A stretch of DNA of 64,000 nucleotides, from contig NC_061459.1 of NCBI RefSeq assembly GCF_022581195.2, positions 6,324,001 to 6,388,000 of the forward strand, written 5' to 3'. Position numbers and translations under genes: made by a program. Below, one piece after another: positions 38,701 through 51,067 of this stretch. This DNA is from Helicoverpa zea (taxonomy: Eukaryota; Arthropoda; Insecta; Lepidoptera; Noctuidae). The notes beneath the pieces were generated by a model. It did not search any database. It was given only the letters and a program-made list of their open reading frames with translations, and was not told the DNA's origin. Position 1 is the first letter of the stretch; the number at the start of each line of letters is the position of its first letter.

Positions 38701-39856
38701 TATTTAAGCACTTTAACATGCTTCGCTATTCTTCTTGTATTTTAAGCAAATCTAGAACTAACAAATGAATGACAGTATAAATAATTTGGTAACATAGATC
38801 TCTGAAATAAGAAACGTATTCATCAATCTTTCATGTTAAATGAATTCAGCCATTACGAATGAAAGATTGGATATGATATTTTTTCAACTGAGATTGGAAC
38901 TTTTTGACTGTTCTTTTTTTATCTACTAGAGACCAATTGCTGCACAATCTATTGTCGCCATTAATGTAAAATAAATATGGGAAACAACTTTGCTTATATA
39001 GAGGAATATGCTTCATAGAACTGAAAGTTTCTTCGTGGAATAAATGTATTGAGCTGTCATGTTAACAACAAAAACCTAGATAACTTTTTCTTATTTTAAT
39101 GGCAGTACTAAGTACCTACACTGTACTTCAAAATGCAACGATGAAACTAATCTTAAGCACTTTCTCAGACTTTCTTAGAACCGTACAATATTGTTCCACG
39201 CCAACACTGAAAAACAAACAGGGATATAAAAAAGGTAAAAATAGCAGGTTTACTTATTAATTTTAATGATATAACCAGAATTTTGCTGAGCACGGCACTC
39301 GAGTGGAGTATGCTTCTAATAAAGGTCGGTGGAGTGCAAGCACAAAGTTCACCTGACGATAATCACTCGAAAAACCCCACTTCAAATGGCACGCAAGATA
39401 AACGAGAATTCTCTCATTTTTTGTAACAAGTACGTACGGTGGGAAAACACACGACACGTCTTTTGTGTTTAGATTGCTGAGATACTGCTAGTTTTACTAC
39501 GGGGTATTTTCTTTTGGTAAGCGCTGATTAGTTATCGATATGTTTGCTAGCTTTTATAATAGCAGGTTTTTTACAAATTTTTCTTTTGTATTTTTTTGCA
39601 GACATTTTTCAGATTTTAATTATAGGAGCGATAGTTGACTAGATCTTATACCTCTAAAAATTATATTACGGGTAATATAGCTCCTACGTTTTGTACAGCG
39701 TAAATAAAACATAGACATAGTAAAGTATATTTCCGAAGAAATCATAATTTATTATTATTTTCACGACTGAAACTACAGAATAAAAGCAAATAATTCTCAT
39801 ATGAAGCTGGCGTGGAAATAGAAATTAAATGTTTAGAATTGTAGCGATGCTATATA
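32704..39856. other. Long non-coding stretch
   Basis: No gene supported. The longest frame of the window (36939-37391, plus, 150 codons) overlaps an opposite 95-codon frame (36932-37219); neither has a recognisable domain. A short GC-rich tract lies at 34586-34640. An A-run occurs at 35230. Other frames (33748-33999, 34491-34757, 34522-34806, 35265-35573) are opposed or domain-free. Confidence 0.45.
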
Positions 39857-40249
39857 CAAGCTGTTGATTTGCATCCGTGCCATATTCAAGGAGGTAATTA
39901 TGCTAATGATTCTCGACCCAAATCAATAAAAAAATTGGTACGTAATTTTTTTTCTTTATTTTTTTTCGGAATTCCGTAAATATCATCTAGCCTTATTTAA
40001 ACTTGGTGCGTATGTTACTGGCGTTAAAACCGTGCTGCACCCTCACACAAACGCAAACACAAAGCATACGCAACGATAACTCATAAATTTCATTCATAAA
40101 ATTGGATTATTTCGGAAATACCACGACATAACAATGACAAAAAAAGCAGTGCATATTAGTTATTTCCCATCTACTGTAATTCCAATAGATTATTTACGTT
40201 TTGTATGTCCTCCTCCTGAACTATGGCACAAATGCAAATCAACACCTTG
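39857..40249 (+). mobile_element. MITE copy 1 (TA-flanked, about 45-base TIRs)
   Basis: The element starts CAAGCTGTTGATTTGCATCC and ends with the near-perfect inverse (on the minus strand CAAGGTGTTGATTTGCATTT). Similarity of the arms runs on through GTGCCATA and CAGGAGG to about 45 bases. Both ends are flanked by TA. It is about 96% identical to the copy at 58619-59000, mainly single-base changes plus a 12-base length difference near 40047. No coding capacity is recognised. TA flanks and TIRs starting CA suggest a Tc1/mariner-type helper; that is inference. Confidence 0.85.
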
Positions 40250-43200
40250 TATCAGGATGAAAATATAGATCTAGGTTATTCTCCAAGGATCTGTTCGAAG
40301 TTACGAGAAATATACTGTACGGTATCCTACATACGTTAAACCGGCCATAAATAAAGGTGCAAACATTGTAACGTGAACAGAATTTTTAAGTATTGTTTCT
40401 CAGCTCGGCGTTTAGAAGTTTTGTAATAATACAACAATTGTATGTCTAGTTATGTGTAATTAACAAAGTTGCGAGGTGGCATTTTAATGGTGTCTGTACC
40501 TGTTTGTGCCATGTCCTTTTTAAGACTGAACGACTGCAAAGAGTTTTTAATAAATACTGTAGTAAACGGGTTTATTTATTCGACGCGTTTAGCCGTGATA
40601 ACAAAGTGTTGAATAAATTAATTGTAAATTATGGATTAAAATATTTTTTTAATAGATCAAACAACAAGACATAGTGTTTCGATAAATACTGATAGGTATA
40701 TACCACTTATTTAACTTAGAATAAAACTTGTATAAACAAAATAAGCACATGCTTGAAATCTTAATACTTACGTCAAAGTTTGGCTGCTAACGCTACCAAA
40801 CCCGGGGAAGTGAAAACATCAGTCAGGCCAATATTGAATTATTTATAAACAGACAGTATTGAATGGAGTTAAGAAGTATTTTGACACCAGCTATTGACTG
40901 CATGCTTACGATGAGTTATGACTTCTGAATGATGGAGCCTTTTGTGTTCACAGCCTTTGTTACTCTTTATAAATGATTCTTTACTTTTCTCAAATGCCTC
41001 TCTTATTTAATATCTGTATTTTCGAATAATGGATATAATATTGCTTCATTTTTATTGTGCTCTGCGGTCTCGCTTATCATTCACCTTTAATAGAATTGAA
41101 ATATTATGGTTTAAAAATTACATGCAGTAAACCATAGATGGTATTACCTTTTTATGTATTTAAATGAGCGTTATTTATCTCACTTAGTTCTCAGTAAAAG
41201 CAAAGCAAGGAAAATAATTTCTAAGTTAACATAAAATATTTCTATCCGCGTAGCACTTTCGTAGCTGTATGTAGCGCTGCGCATGCATTTCGTAGTAGAC
41301 GGTTGAAGTAGCAATGGATAGTTCAAAACATGACATCAAATCGTTGGTCTATGGATTCAATAAAAATATAGGACAACTATTGCTATGAACTCATTCATAG
41401 GTTCTATCGTAAGTTTTTTTTATGAAAATCCCTGCGCCAATTAAACTACAATATTATTTAGTCATAATGATTGATTAATTTTAATTATAAAACAGATGGT
41501 TTATTTTAATCCTTTCATTGTAAGCTAATTTAAAACTGCAAGTACACTGTAAACGTAAACAACCTCTTTACTTCGGCTTTTACGGATTCAAATACCCCTT
41601 GAAAAGATCCCCATTCACTTGAAACAATTCATCTTTTAAGTGCAAAAAATCCGTTCCTTGTTCGAGTACGAAAGCAATCTAGCAAAAGCGTGTGAATGGG
41701 ACCAGGTGGTGATTCGTACTTTTTTCTTTCTTCCTTTAAGGTATGTATTCAAACTCATTCATGTATGGGAAGCTTTCTTAAGTGTACAACTTTCTGAATT
41801 GGTCTCGATTGTATTTCATGTATGCTCGATTTAAGTTGCGCAATGCTGTTTAATTGGTCAATTAATGTTTTGATATTTTTTAATGAGTTCTGATCGAATT
41901 CTGGCTTCAGGTTCAATTACTTAACCAATATTGAAACGTTTCGTTCCACGTAATATAACTTATATAATTACGATGACATAGAAGTAAACATATACCGTGT
42001 ACTGGAAACTGAAATGAAACCACATTATATCAATATTTTACTTTCCGTTATGTTATGTTAAAAATGACCAAAACGTACCATTACAACATTATACACAAGA
42101 ATTTAACCGACGATATATTTAGTTCAAAGCTTTCTGTTGAATAGTAAATATTTATTTCTGCTACTAATGCTAATGCCACTACAAATAAAAATAGAACCTT
42201 TTTATAAATGTAAAATATTAAAAAAGTTAAAAATAACAACTTCACACACATGTAAGCAGACTTTGACGGAACTCCAGGGGATTTAAAGTGCACTTTATTT
42301 GAAGTATATTTACATAAACTCTTTTATAAAACACTGAATTTTTACATCAAGGGATCTTGTACGTTGTCTTGTGTCTAATGCACGATATTTTGGTTTGGTG
42401 GTAGTCGAAGATTCATTAAATAATTTAGGTAGTATTATGAAAAATCTAACAGCGCTTTATTCACTCACCTTGCAATAGAAATTCAATATCTTATTCATAG
42501 CTGTATATTGTATTACTTCAACTTTATGATTTTTTCTTACTTTTAACTCAAAACTGGTACAATACTGTCACGGTACGACACACGTTCGACTTCGCGATAT
42601 TTGCATGTCTGCTTGTAAACAAATCTAGCGCGAACCGGCGCTCTATGATCGGACCGACCACAAAATTCAATTACGTGGCAGACAAAATAAAAACGTCCGA
42701 GGCAGCGTATCGTTGATTTGTTTTCAGTTTGTTGCTTCTCTTTCCACCAACACACAACACACGGCTTTGAAGCCAACAAAACTAGACCTCTGCCGACGTC
42801 AAATGTAAACAGCCTGTCCTTATAAGGTAATGCATCAGAGACCAAGATGTTTGGTCATATGAACGGCCGAAACGCCTCGACATGAGACATGACACTTTTG
42901 TCCAGATGTCATGAAGTTTAATTAAACATCTCCCACGAGATGTTATTTCGTGATACAAGCTGATTGGTGCCGTTTGATTGACTAGAGGAAATTACATAAA
43001 CAAATTATATTAATGTGATTGAGAACAGTTATCGGTGTTTACGATCCTCACTAGAGTTAAAATTGAGTGGGGAGTAGAGGCCCGTGGTTGACGTGGTAAT
43101 TAACAAACACACGAATTTTATGAGTTCGAAAGCAAACGATGCGGTTTGTTTTCTTATTTCTATTTTCTATTTAAAGTTATATTTTCAATTTCTGCTTTCG

Positions 43201-46200
43201 TACAAAAATATGGCTGGAAATATTTCGTAGTATTTGTTCAAATCAACAAGACTCTTTTTCACGGACAAAAAAAAATTAACATCACAAGTCTGCGAAAACA
43301 GAACCATAACTTCCTTCATATATGAAAATGGTTTCTCTTTAAACGCATCGTGAATTTCGTGGCGGTACACGTTGCGCGTCGTACGTCGTCCTGGCATTGT
43401 GAAATATGTCATGAAGATAATAGCCGACAAGTTTAGAGAGACGCTCTTCCCTTCGGATAACGTTGGGAGATCACCGCTCAAATTGATGTCACAACTGAAG
43501 GAAATATTTTATTTCTTTCAATAACTTCTTTCACAAAGTTTGAGCATCTACTAGGAATTGATAAGTGACCAGTTTGCGCATCTTACAAAGTGTATGGTAA
43601 ATCCACCCATCTTGGCAGTCGGGTAACTATGTGATGACAATAATGGAAGTTGTAGTGGTATAGACGATAGAAATCCTTATCGTTTACCATTTAAAACAAT
43701 ATAAACTATTCAGATCATCTTACTTATCTGCCGTATATGATCAGCATTTTGAGCACACCACGAATTACTATCATGCCTCATGAATTAATTATCATGCCAT
43801 CTTATTTTCTAGGGGCTTTTATATATCTGTGAGTATACTCTTATTTTAGGCTCCAAATTCTATAGCGGTCGTAACAAGCATGAGTGAATTAGCTTACATT
43901 TTAAAAGTACCCCTAACTGTACGACTTTATACAGGCCGACACTTCCACAAGACAATTCAAGTTAATTTTTCGTCGCAAGGTATCTAAACTTAATCCCACC
44001 TACCATGCTTCAAGAGGAAATGAATTAATTCTATTTTACACAAGAGTGCTTTAAAATAAGGAGGCGCTTTCTTGCAGTAGGAGAAATACCCCGTGAAATT
44101 AACTTCTGGATTCAGTTCACACTGGACACCTCGCAGGTACGAAAGACAAATGGCCTGAGGGGCCGCGCTCTATAGCGTTGTTACTTTCATGAACTGAATT
44201 TGAAAAGATAGTTTATTGGAAACTTGTTTAGAAAGATTATTTTGATTACATACATCTGCAGTTTCATTGCTTGGCTTGCAATTGTTTCTTCAAGTTAGTA
44301 CTTTCAAAGTTCCTGGCGCGTTTGAAGATTATTTCTTTCAATGTTATCAGTGGTCTAAATTAACTCGTGATATTTATGAAATACAGATATTTGTATCTAA
44401 ATCCAAAATTGTAAAATGCATCTAACAACTGTATTAACGGCTACACATTTTATTAGCAACAGCATTATTATCAGCGATGATTTACGCGTGCCGCCCGAAG
44501 CACGTAATTTTAGGCCGATAAAACCGATGATACATTAGCAAGATTGTGCTAAACCTGACCTGGGACCGTTATTAGTGCCGAAATCTTGTTCTGCCCTAAG
44601 TGACACGGCTCACGTGAATACTTTACGTTGTCGTGGGACGTTCATAAAAAAGACAATTTCCCTTATTGCCGCAATCTGTGGCACATGTGGCACACAGCGT
44701 ATGTGCCGTGTAGGGTTATGTCTGCACCCGCCCTCATAAACGACAAAGTAAACCATAATTTATTGCGCATATTTAGGGTCAAACACATGACTCATAAATT
44801 GCTTTAGTATATTATTTGCGATAACTAGCCAGTAACTAATGGTAGCATATTACGGTGTGGCTGTGGTTGTTGTTTATTTTAAGTTATAAAATATACTGTC
44901 GTATAAATAATGGACCAAATACTCAGTTTTGGTTAAAATATTTTGACATTTATTTGATGTGAAATTCTACTTCATTAAGTTTGTGGTTTCGCAGCAAATA
45001 TTATGAGAAATTAAATATCGGGTCTCTAATGAAACGGTCAAGAAAATGTACTGTTTATTTTCATTTCTTAGATATAAAATGCGACGTTCCCGATATGAAT
45101 AAAGTACTGAAAACCGAGATACACGTTTATTGATTCAAGTTTGCACTAACGACCAAGTTGCTACATGAAAAATGTAGGTATCGCTTTGAAAATACTGACT
45201 GAACTTTTGAAAGTCTGAAACATAGCTCTTCTTTTATTCATGTTCTGACATGTGGCGCTCTCCGTTGTGTACAGGCTTTCTTCCTTAACAAAATAAACAA
45301 CATTTACTTGGAGTTAGGTCCTTTGAGAGCCTGCCCTGTACTAATGTTTTATGAATGAGCTTTCATGCACTTACGTGGATACGTATGCTGGTATTGAATA
45401 TTATTTGAATGACGTCACAAAATAGAGACGTCTCACTCAGTTTGAAAAAGGTTCTATGTAATACCGAAATATATAACAAATCACATAGGCATACGTATGA
45501 AAAGACTATATTCTTATACAGATTCTTAGAACATTTTAAGATCACCCCCTCCATTGGTACGTGTAGGCAGTTCCCTTCATCACGAAAAACTATCTGTCTC
45601 TGTCTCGCAAGGAAAAATTTCACGCGTTTTCTGACGTGCCGCATGGTTTTCATACTTTAACTGCATTGCAATAATACGCCCTGTGGCGTTGTTCAAACGA
45701 ACCAATATTCCGTAACTGAAATATCTTCACTGAATACCTTTTATATTCTCGCTCAAGAGCCTTCTGTTCGGCCGCAACTTAAAAAGACATATAGAATGCT
45801 ACTGAGCAGTGTAAAATAAATTCTTTGCGTTTGCTATAAAGTTGAAAATCGTTTACGTTGTTTTCGGCTTCGGAATGTTTCGCATCTGGTGTTTCAGTGC
45901 AAAACTTGTAACGTGGACAAGTGGGTATGTATAGGCTGTATCGAAACAAGCCTTCAGTCGCGGCGCGAACATGCTCGCGTGTAGTTGGGCTCAGAGCTAG
46001 GTCCTCGCGCGAAATGGCGGTAACTTTCCGATAACTTTCGTATCGTAATACGCACTAACATATCTTTGTATATTTACACAAACTATTTAAATAAAGTGTG
46101 TTAACGACTGAATCACTGAAGTTTTGTTGTATTTAAAATTGTGTTGGACAATTTATTTATAACTTTGACTGAAGAAGAGTTTACAAGAGTTTTTTGCAAG

Positions 46201-49200
46201 TATGTAGAATCTTTCCGAAATATTTTTATCTGATATTTTGTTTATTTTCCAATGTTTCTAATGCTTTTACCGATGTCTAACTAACAAATATTTTTGTACT
46301 CATACCCATTACATATTTTTTGCTTATCTGACTTGTTTGTTTTTTTCACTGTAGTTATTATGAATAAACCAATAGTTAGAAATCGAATACTACTGAAATA
46401 AAAATGTAGGTACCTACTAAAATTCGTAATGTATTTTAAATGCTACGTTATTTTCTAAGATTTAAAGTTAGTAAAAGCTAACTTTTATAATGTTTATACA
46501 TTTAATTTATATTATTTTAATAGAAATTAAACATTTTAATTATTTAAACTTTGTTAAAGAATACATGGCCATGAATATCGTAACAAGTTTTAAAATGATT
46601 TTAACCCTATGAAAATAAAATTAGCATAAATCTACCCATAATATAATATTACACTAAAAGTACGTGGTAACTCGAGAACCGCAATAATTTTAATTAAATG
46701 CCGGGTAATTATGAAATTGCCTCCCCTCAAACCTAAATTCAATTAAACTCACCGTTGTTATACAGGGTGGGCTTAACCGGAGCATTATTATAGGATTATT
46801 ATACAGCCGGTTTACATGATCATATTTTACACAGTACATGATAATATTTACCTGGTCAAACCACAGGAACGTTTTTGTCGAATAATATTTGCGTTTTCTA
46901 TGGGAAAAACTGTAAAAATAAACAAATATTTATCCGTTTCTGAAGCATTCTAAAAGTAAATATTATGTGGGATTTCCCAATACTACCACCTAAACATTTT
47001 AGTCTTGTTTTTCACAAGAGAAAATTAAAACGTGGAATCCGTTACACGTGGGTACTTGCGGTATTTTTTCAAGGTATTTACAAGTTTCTCATAACTTTAT
47101 AGCTGCATTAGTAAATAAATAACACTTTTCATAGCCCAACTTAATAACTTATTTTTTCCTGAATAAAGAAAATATTTCTTAATAGAACTTTACAATATTT
47201 AACACTATTAATAAACTTCACACAGGTACACAATAATTAAATTACCGCGTAAAAAGAGCATGAGATTAAAAAGGATTTTTGAGATATTTTTTTTGGGTAA
47301 AAATATCCGTAACGTACTTACTTTCAGACTGCTCTACACTTTGAACTTATTAAAATGGAGATTGGAAATATAACGGTAGGTATCTATGAAGTGCACTGCG
47401 CCACCTGTATTGGATGACGTACCTAGATTTTATGCAATATCTAAGTATAGCAATATCTGTTACAGCCAGTACCTAAGCTTTATTTAAAAGTACCTATTGT
47501 TGTTGTTAATATAAGTCTTGAATAAATAGCGGCGGTAAAAACCATAGAATTATGCCCAATAAGTAATGCAGTAGTGACATAAAAGTCACCATTAATGTAA
47601 ACACTACGTGTAGCTCTAGATTTAGAACCGGTAAAAACCAAACAAATCTGCAGTAGGCAACTAATTCAAACCGTTAATCAAGCGAAATCACAAAACGAGG
47701 CAGTCGTAAATTTAAACAAAATAGTGCCAGCAAAATTCCCCGTGGAAATAATATTCGGACAAATGAAAATTCCGACCGATGCATTCGGGATCGCGAACGG
47801 CGCTCGGAGGTTTTAATTCCCTTGACTGTTGCGAATCGGCGCATGTTTTTTCATTAAAACGCATTCAATACGACGACGACGTGGCTTTGAAAAAGCGGAC
47901 CTTTTCAAAAAATATTTTCCTGACATTCCACTGTGCACAGCGCTCGTTTCATTCACGGCTTTTTTGTAAAGAATTAAAAAATCGACGCTTTTAATGTCTG
48001 CCTTGTGACAAGTACATAGGTATGTACGCGTAATGCAATGAAGTTAAGTCACCCACGGTTTTTTTTTTTTCAATTTATTACCTTACCGCCTGTAGTTTTT
48101 AAGAACCCTTATGTCAAGCCTTTACCCACAGGTATTTTATTGTTCATAGCGTTAATTTGAATTGAGCAATGGAAGTCATTATGTTTACAACAGCCTTTTG
48201 TACCAACTACAGAGAAAAACCGCGGCCTGCCTGACATGGTTTATTTTGACTGGTCGAAGCATTTTTTATCTGGAAGTGTTAATAGATACTACACACCGGG
48301 ATCAAAAATATTTTTTATCTAACTATTATTTTAAAATATTTCGGAATTGTTAACCTTCTTTAAAAACATTTAACTCTGCCAAAACATAACGCATCAAAAA
48401 TAAATGTCGGCATTATATTTTTTCTTTCGACTATTTGGTCCTAAGATTACTATTTTTTATCGACTATACTATTTCAAACATCCTGGCATGACTACAAGAC
48501 TTTCAAACACGAGAGAAGCGGCGATCGACGCATGACGGAGACTAATCAGTCAAAAGAACACAGGTTGAGAACAAAATTAAGAATTCAAAGTTGTCCTTCG
48601 TCTCAGATTACATACCACTAAAAGCCGTTACTGTGTGTCATTTCATTAGCCCAAACAAATCCCAGACAACTCAAATTAAACCAAGTCTAATAAAATCCAA
48701 TAGGTATCTTCATTCTATTTTGACATAAATATACGTTACAGAAGTTTATCACCTGCTAATTACAGTGCTTTCTTAGCTGTCATTCGGACCGCGTTGAAGT
48801 AGTCGTGTTGTGGTCTCAATGACACCCTCATCTCTCCATTATTGCGCCATGGAGCAGGGTTAACGACTCGTTCGCGTGATGGCACACAACTTTATGCTTA
48901 TTTATACGATGAGGCGAACAAACTTGCCGGTCGACATTCAACCGTTACATGGCCTGCGACATATCAAATCTCCATTATCAGCGGCCGCCGGAACAAACGA
49001 TGGCCTTGTCGAATTTTTAAAACTTCCCCTTCGGTTTCATATTCAGGTCGAATATTAGGAACTTGAGAAAATGGCACAATGTGTGCGGTTGATTACTTTT
49101 TATGGTAAAGTTATTTCTACCACTTTGAAATGTTACGGTGTTGCGCCACGAAAAGTAACAGATCTGCGGATGCGCCAGTGTATTTGAGGAGTATAACCAA

Positions 49201-49747
49201 ATCCTATCATTAAAAAAACCACTCACAAAAGACCCAAACTTTAAAAAGTCTTCGAACTGTAAGATCCATATGGAATCAAATGGGTTAATTCGATTTTAGA
49301 ACAATCCACTATCAAACAAAAATATACTTCTTGCAAATCTTATTACCACGTCATGGAGAATTTTGACAAAACACTGGATGGATTGGATGTACCAAGAAAC
49401 CCTTCCATTTTGGAAGTTGGTTAAAAATCCAAGCATTTCTATTTTCTGTTTTCATTAATGAATCAACAATTCGATGGCGTTATTCAGGGCTTTCATGCAA
49501 GTGGGACATTTACGAACGGATAATCAGGCTGTAAATGTCTACTACTAACGCTAGTGCTATCAGTACATGACATTTAATTGGTAATAAATTGGTAGATAGC
49601 TGTACCCCGCGGTTTTGCCTGCATCCCAGGGGAACTACTTACTTCCCGTATCCGGACAAAATACAGCCTGTTCCAAGGGAATAGTGTAGTTTCGCAACGT
49701 TGAAAGAATTTTTGACATTTTCTAGTGGTTTCAGAGCCTTCAGGTTA
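40250..49747. other. Long non-coding stretch
   Basis: No gene supported. Minus-strand frames 42543-42845, 43185-43481 and 45363-45653 (the last opposed by 45409-45660 plus) show no domain. A 10-base inverted repeat, ATTCAGTTCA and its complement, lies near 44112 and 44191. A CG-rich patch near 45955-46020 is listed separately. The patch 48840-49060 is moderately GC-rich and open in two plus frames, with no recognisable peptide. Confidence 0.45.
45956..45989 (+). promoter_or_regulatory. Weak candidate Inr/DPE core promoter
   Basis: TTCAGTC, an arthropod initiator match with A at 45956, is followed at +28 by AGTTGG, close to a downstream promoter element, inside a CG-rich patch that includes CGCGGCGCG. 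There is no TATA box. No gene can be linked to it. Confidence 0.15.
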
Positions 49748-49943
49748 TCTATAGGTACTAATATTATAAAGAGGAAAACTTTGATTGTTTGTTTGTAATG
49801 GAACTCAAAAACTCCTGGGCCGATTTTAAATATTCTTTCACCATTAGAAAGCTATATTATCTGCGAGTAACATAGGCTATATTTTATCCCGGTGCGGGCA
49901 GTAGCTCCCACGGACGCGGGTGAAACCGCGGGAAAACGGCTAG
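49748..49943 (+). mobile_element. Complete Helitron-like short repeat
   Basis: Begins TCTATA..ACTAATATTATAAAG (preceded by A), then a GTTT-rich tract (TTGTTTGTTTG), CCGATTTTAAATATTCTTTC, ATAGGCTATATTTTATCCCG and CGCGGGTGAAACCGCGGG, and ends CTAG (49940-49943) followed by T. The hairpin plus CTAG terminus between A and T is diagnostic of Helitron-type insertion. It is about 196 bases, non-coding, and belongs to the same family as 31116-32703. Confidence 0.7.
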
Positions 49944-50967
49944 TATAAAGTATAAACAAACAAAAATATTTCCTTTTATATTAGGTCAAAAAATTTGTTT
50001 AAAATTTTAAAGCCTTGATGAGTTTTAAATAGTTGACATGTTTTTCGTCCAGTAAATATTTAATATTACACTATTGATGTGTCTCTGTCTATCGTTACAT
50101 AAACTACATGGTTATTTTTATGTTACACGTGGATGGATCCTATTAATAGAATAAAAATAGTATTCTGATAACTAGACACTGATAGAATAGCGTTTGCGTA
50201 TGTTATAAATACCTTAAGTCACACTACAGCTTACTCTTTACTATTAAAAATAAGCAACATACATGTATAAAGAATTACTTTGTAAAGAAAAATCTGTTTA
50301 GTCTCATATCGTTAAAATAACTTCCCACAGTCTTCCCGCGGCTCTACGTTCTTCTGCCATAAATCTGGATATCTATGGTCGCGGAATCATAGCAAAATAT
50401 ATATTTGTTTGTTTCAGTTCCTATTAGTCAGACAGAACTTGTTTTTTCACAAAAGGAGTATTTTAAAGGAGCATCTTTACGTTTACTTCTGTTAAATATT
50501 TTCTAAGGTATCTCCTCTGTTTATAAACCAATCGCTAGCTTTGATTCGTCCCGTACTTTCACCACTGATTCCTAATACAAAAACCAGCAGGGACAACTAC
50601 AGGCAGCTGATCGCACCACACAATTTCCAAATGTTTACCAACTGAGGCAAATGGGTCATTGCGGTGCGCGCCTATACGATGCACGAGCGATCTGCCCCGT
50701 GCTACTTACCCACTATTGTTTCAACCGAGCTCGTTATTGCGCTAGAAATGTTCTACCTTTAATTAATCGGTGATAAAATCTGTTTGGTTTTTTTTTTTGT
50801 ATATGATAAGTAAAAGAGCCAGCAAATGGCTATAGTTGCCTATAAATATCTTCAATCATAAACGCATTTTAAATATGGAACATAAATATACATAACGGCT
50901 AGATAGTTAAATTTTTTCATTAGTTAAAAACAATTGGTGGTACATGAGTTATTTTCTTTTGTTTCAG
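49944..50967. other. Non-coding, nothing recognised
   Basis: AT-rich, with one GC-richer patch at 50650-50740. It ends in a pyrimidine-rich tract that could be a splice acceptor at 50967. Confidence 0.4.
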
Positions 50968-51067
50968 GTGCAATGAAGAAACTGAGTATACCAGAGCTTC
51001 CAACACGGTACTGAGAAATATTCAAAGTTTTATTTCTACCATGAAAAAGTTAAAGAAGGAAGCATAG
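50968..51067 (+). CDS. Candidate terminal coding exon of an unrecognised gene
   Basis: A strong acceptor (TTATTTTCTTTTGTTTCAG) is followed by a 32-codon open frame in phase 2 that begins CNEETEYTRASN, ends STMKKLKKEA and stops at TAG (51065-51067). The C-terminal half looks helical and lysine-rich. Possible poly(A) signals lie downstream in the AT-rich sequence: AATAAA near 51268 and 51482. I do not recognise the protein, and I found no upstream exon. An open frame of this length after a chance acceptor is not rare, so this is only a candidate. It is on the same strand as the CARP exon, 7 kb upstream of it. Confidence 0.25.

Noticed and set aside
42543..42845. 100-codon minus frame followed by a strong donor near 42471
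   Set aside because: The peptide is not recognisable, and the frame stops before the donor.
45363..45660. Opposed 96- and 83-codon frames
   Set aside because: No domain on either strand; mutual overlap is typical of accidental frames.
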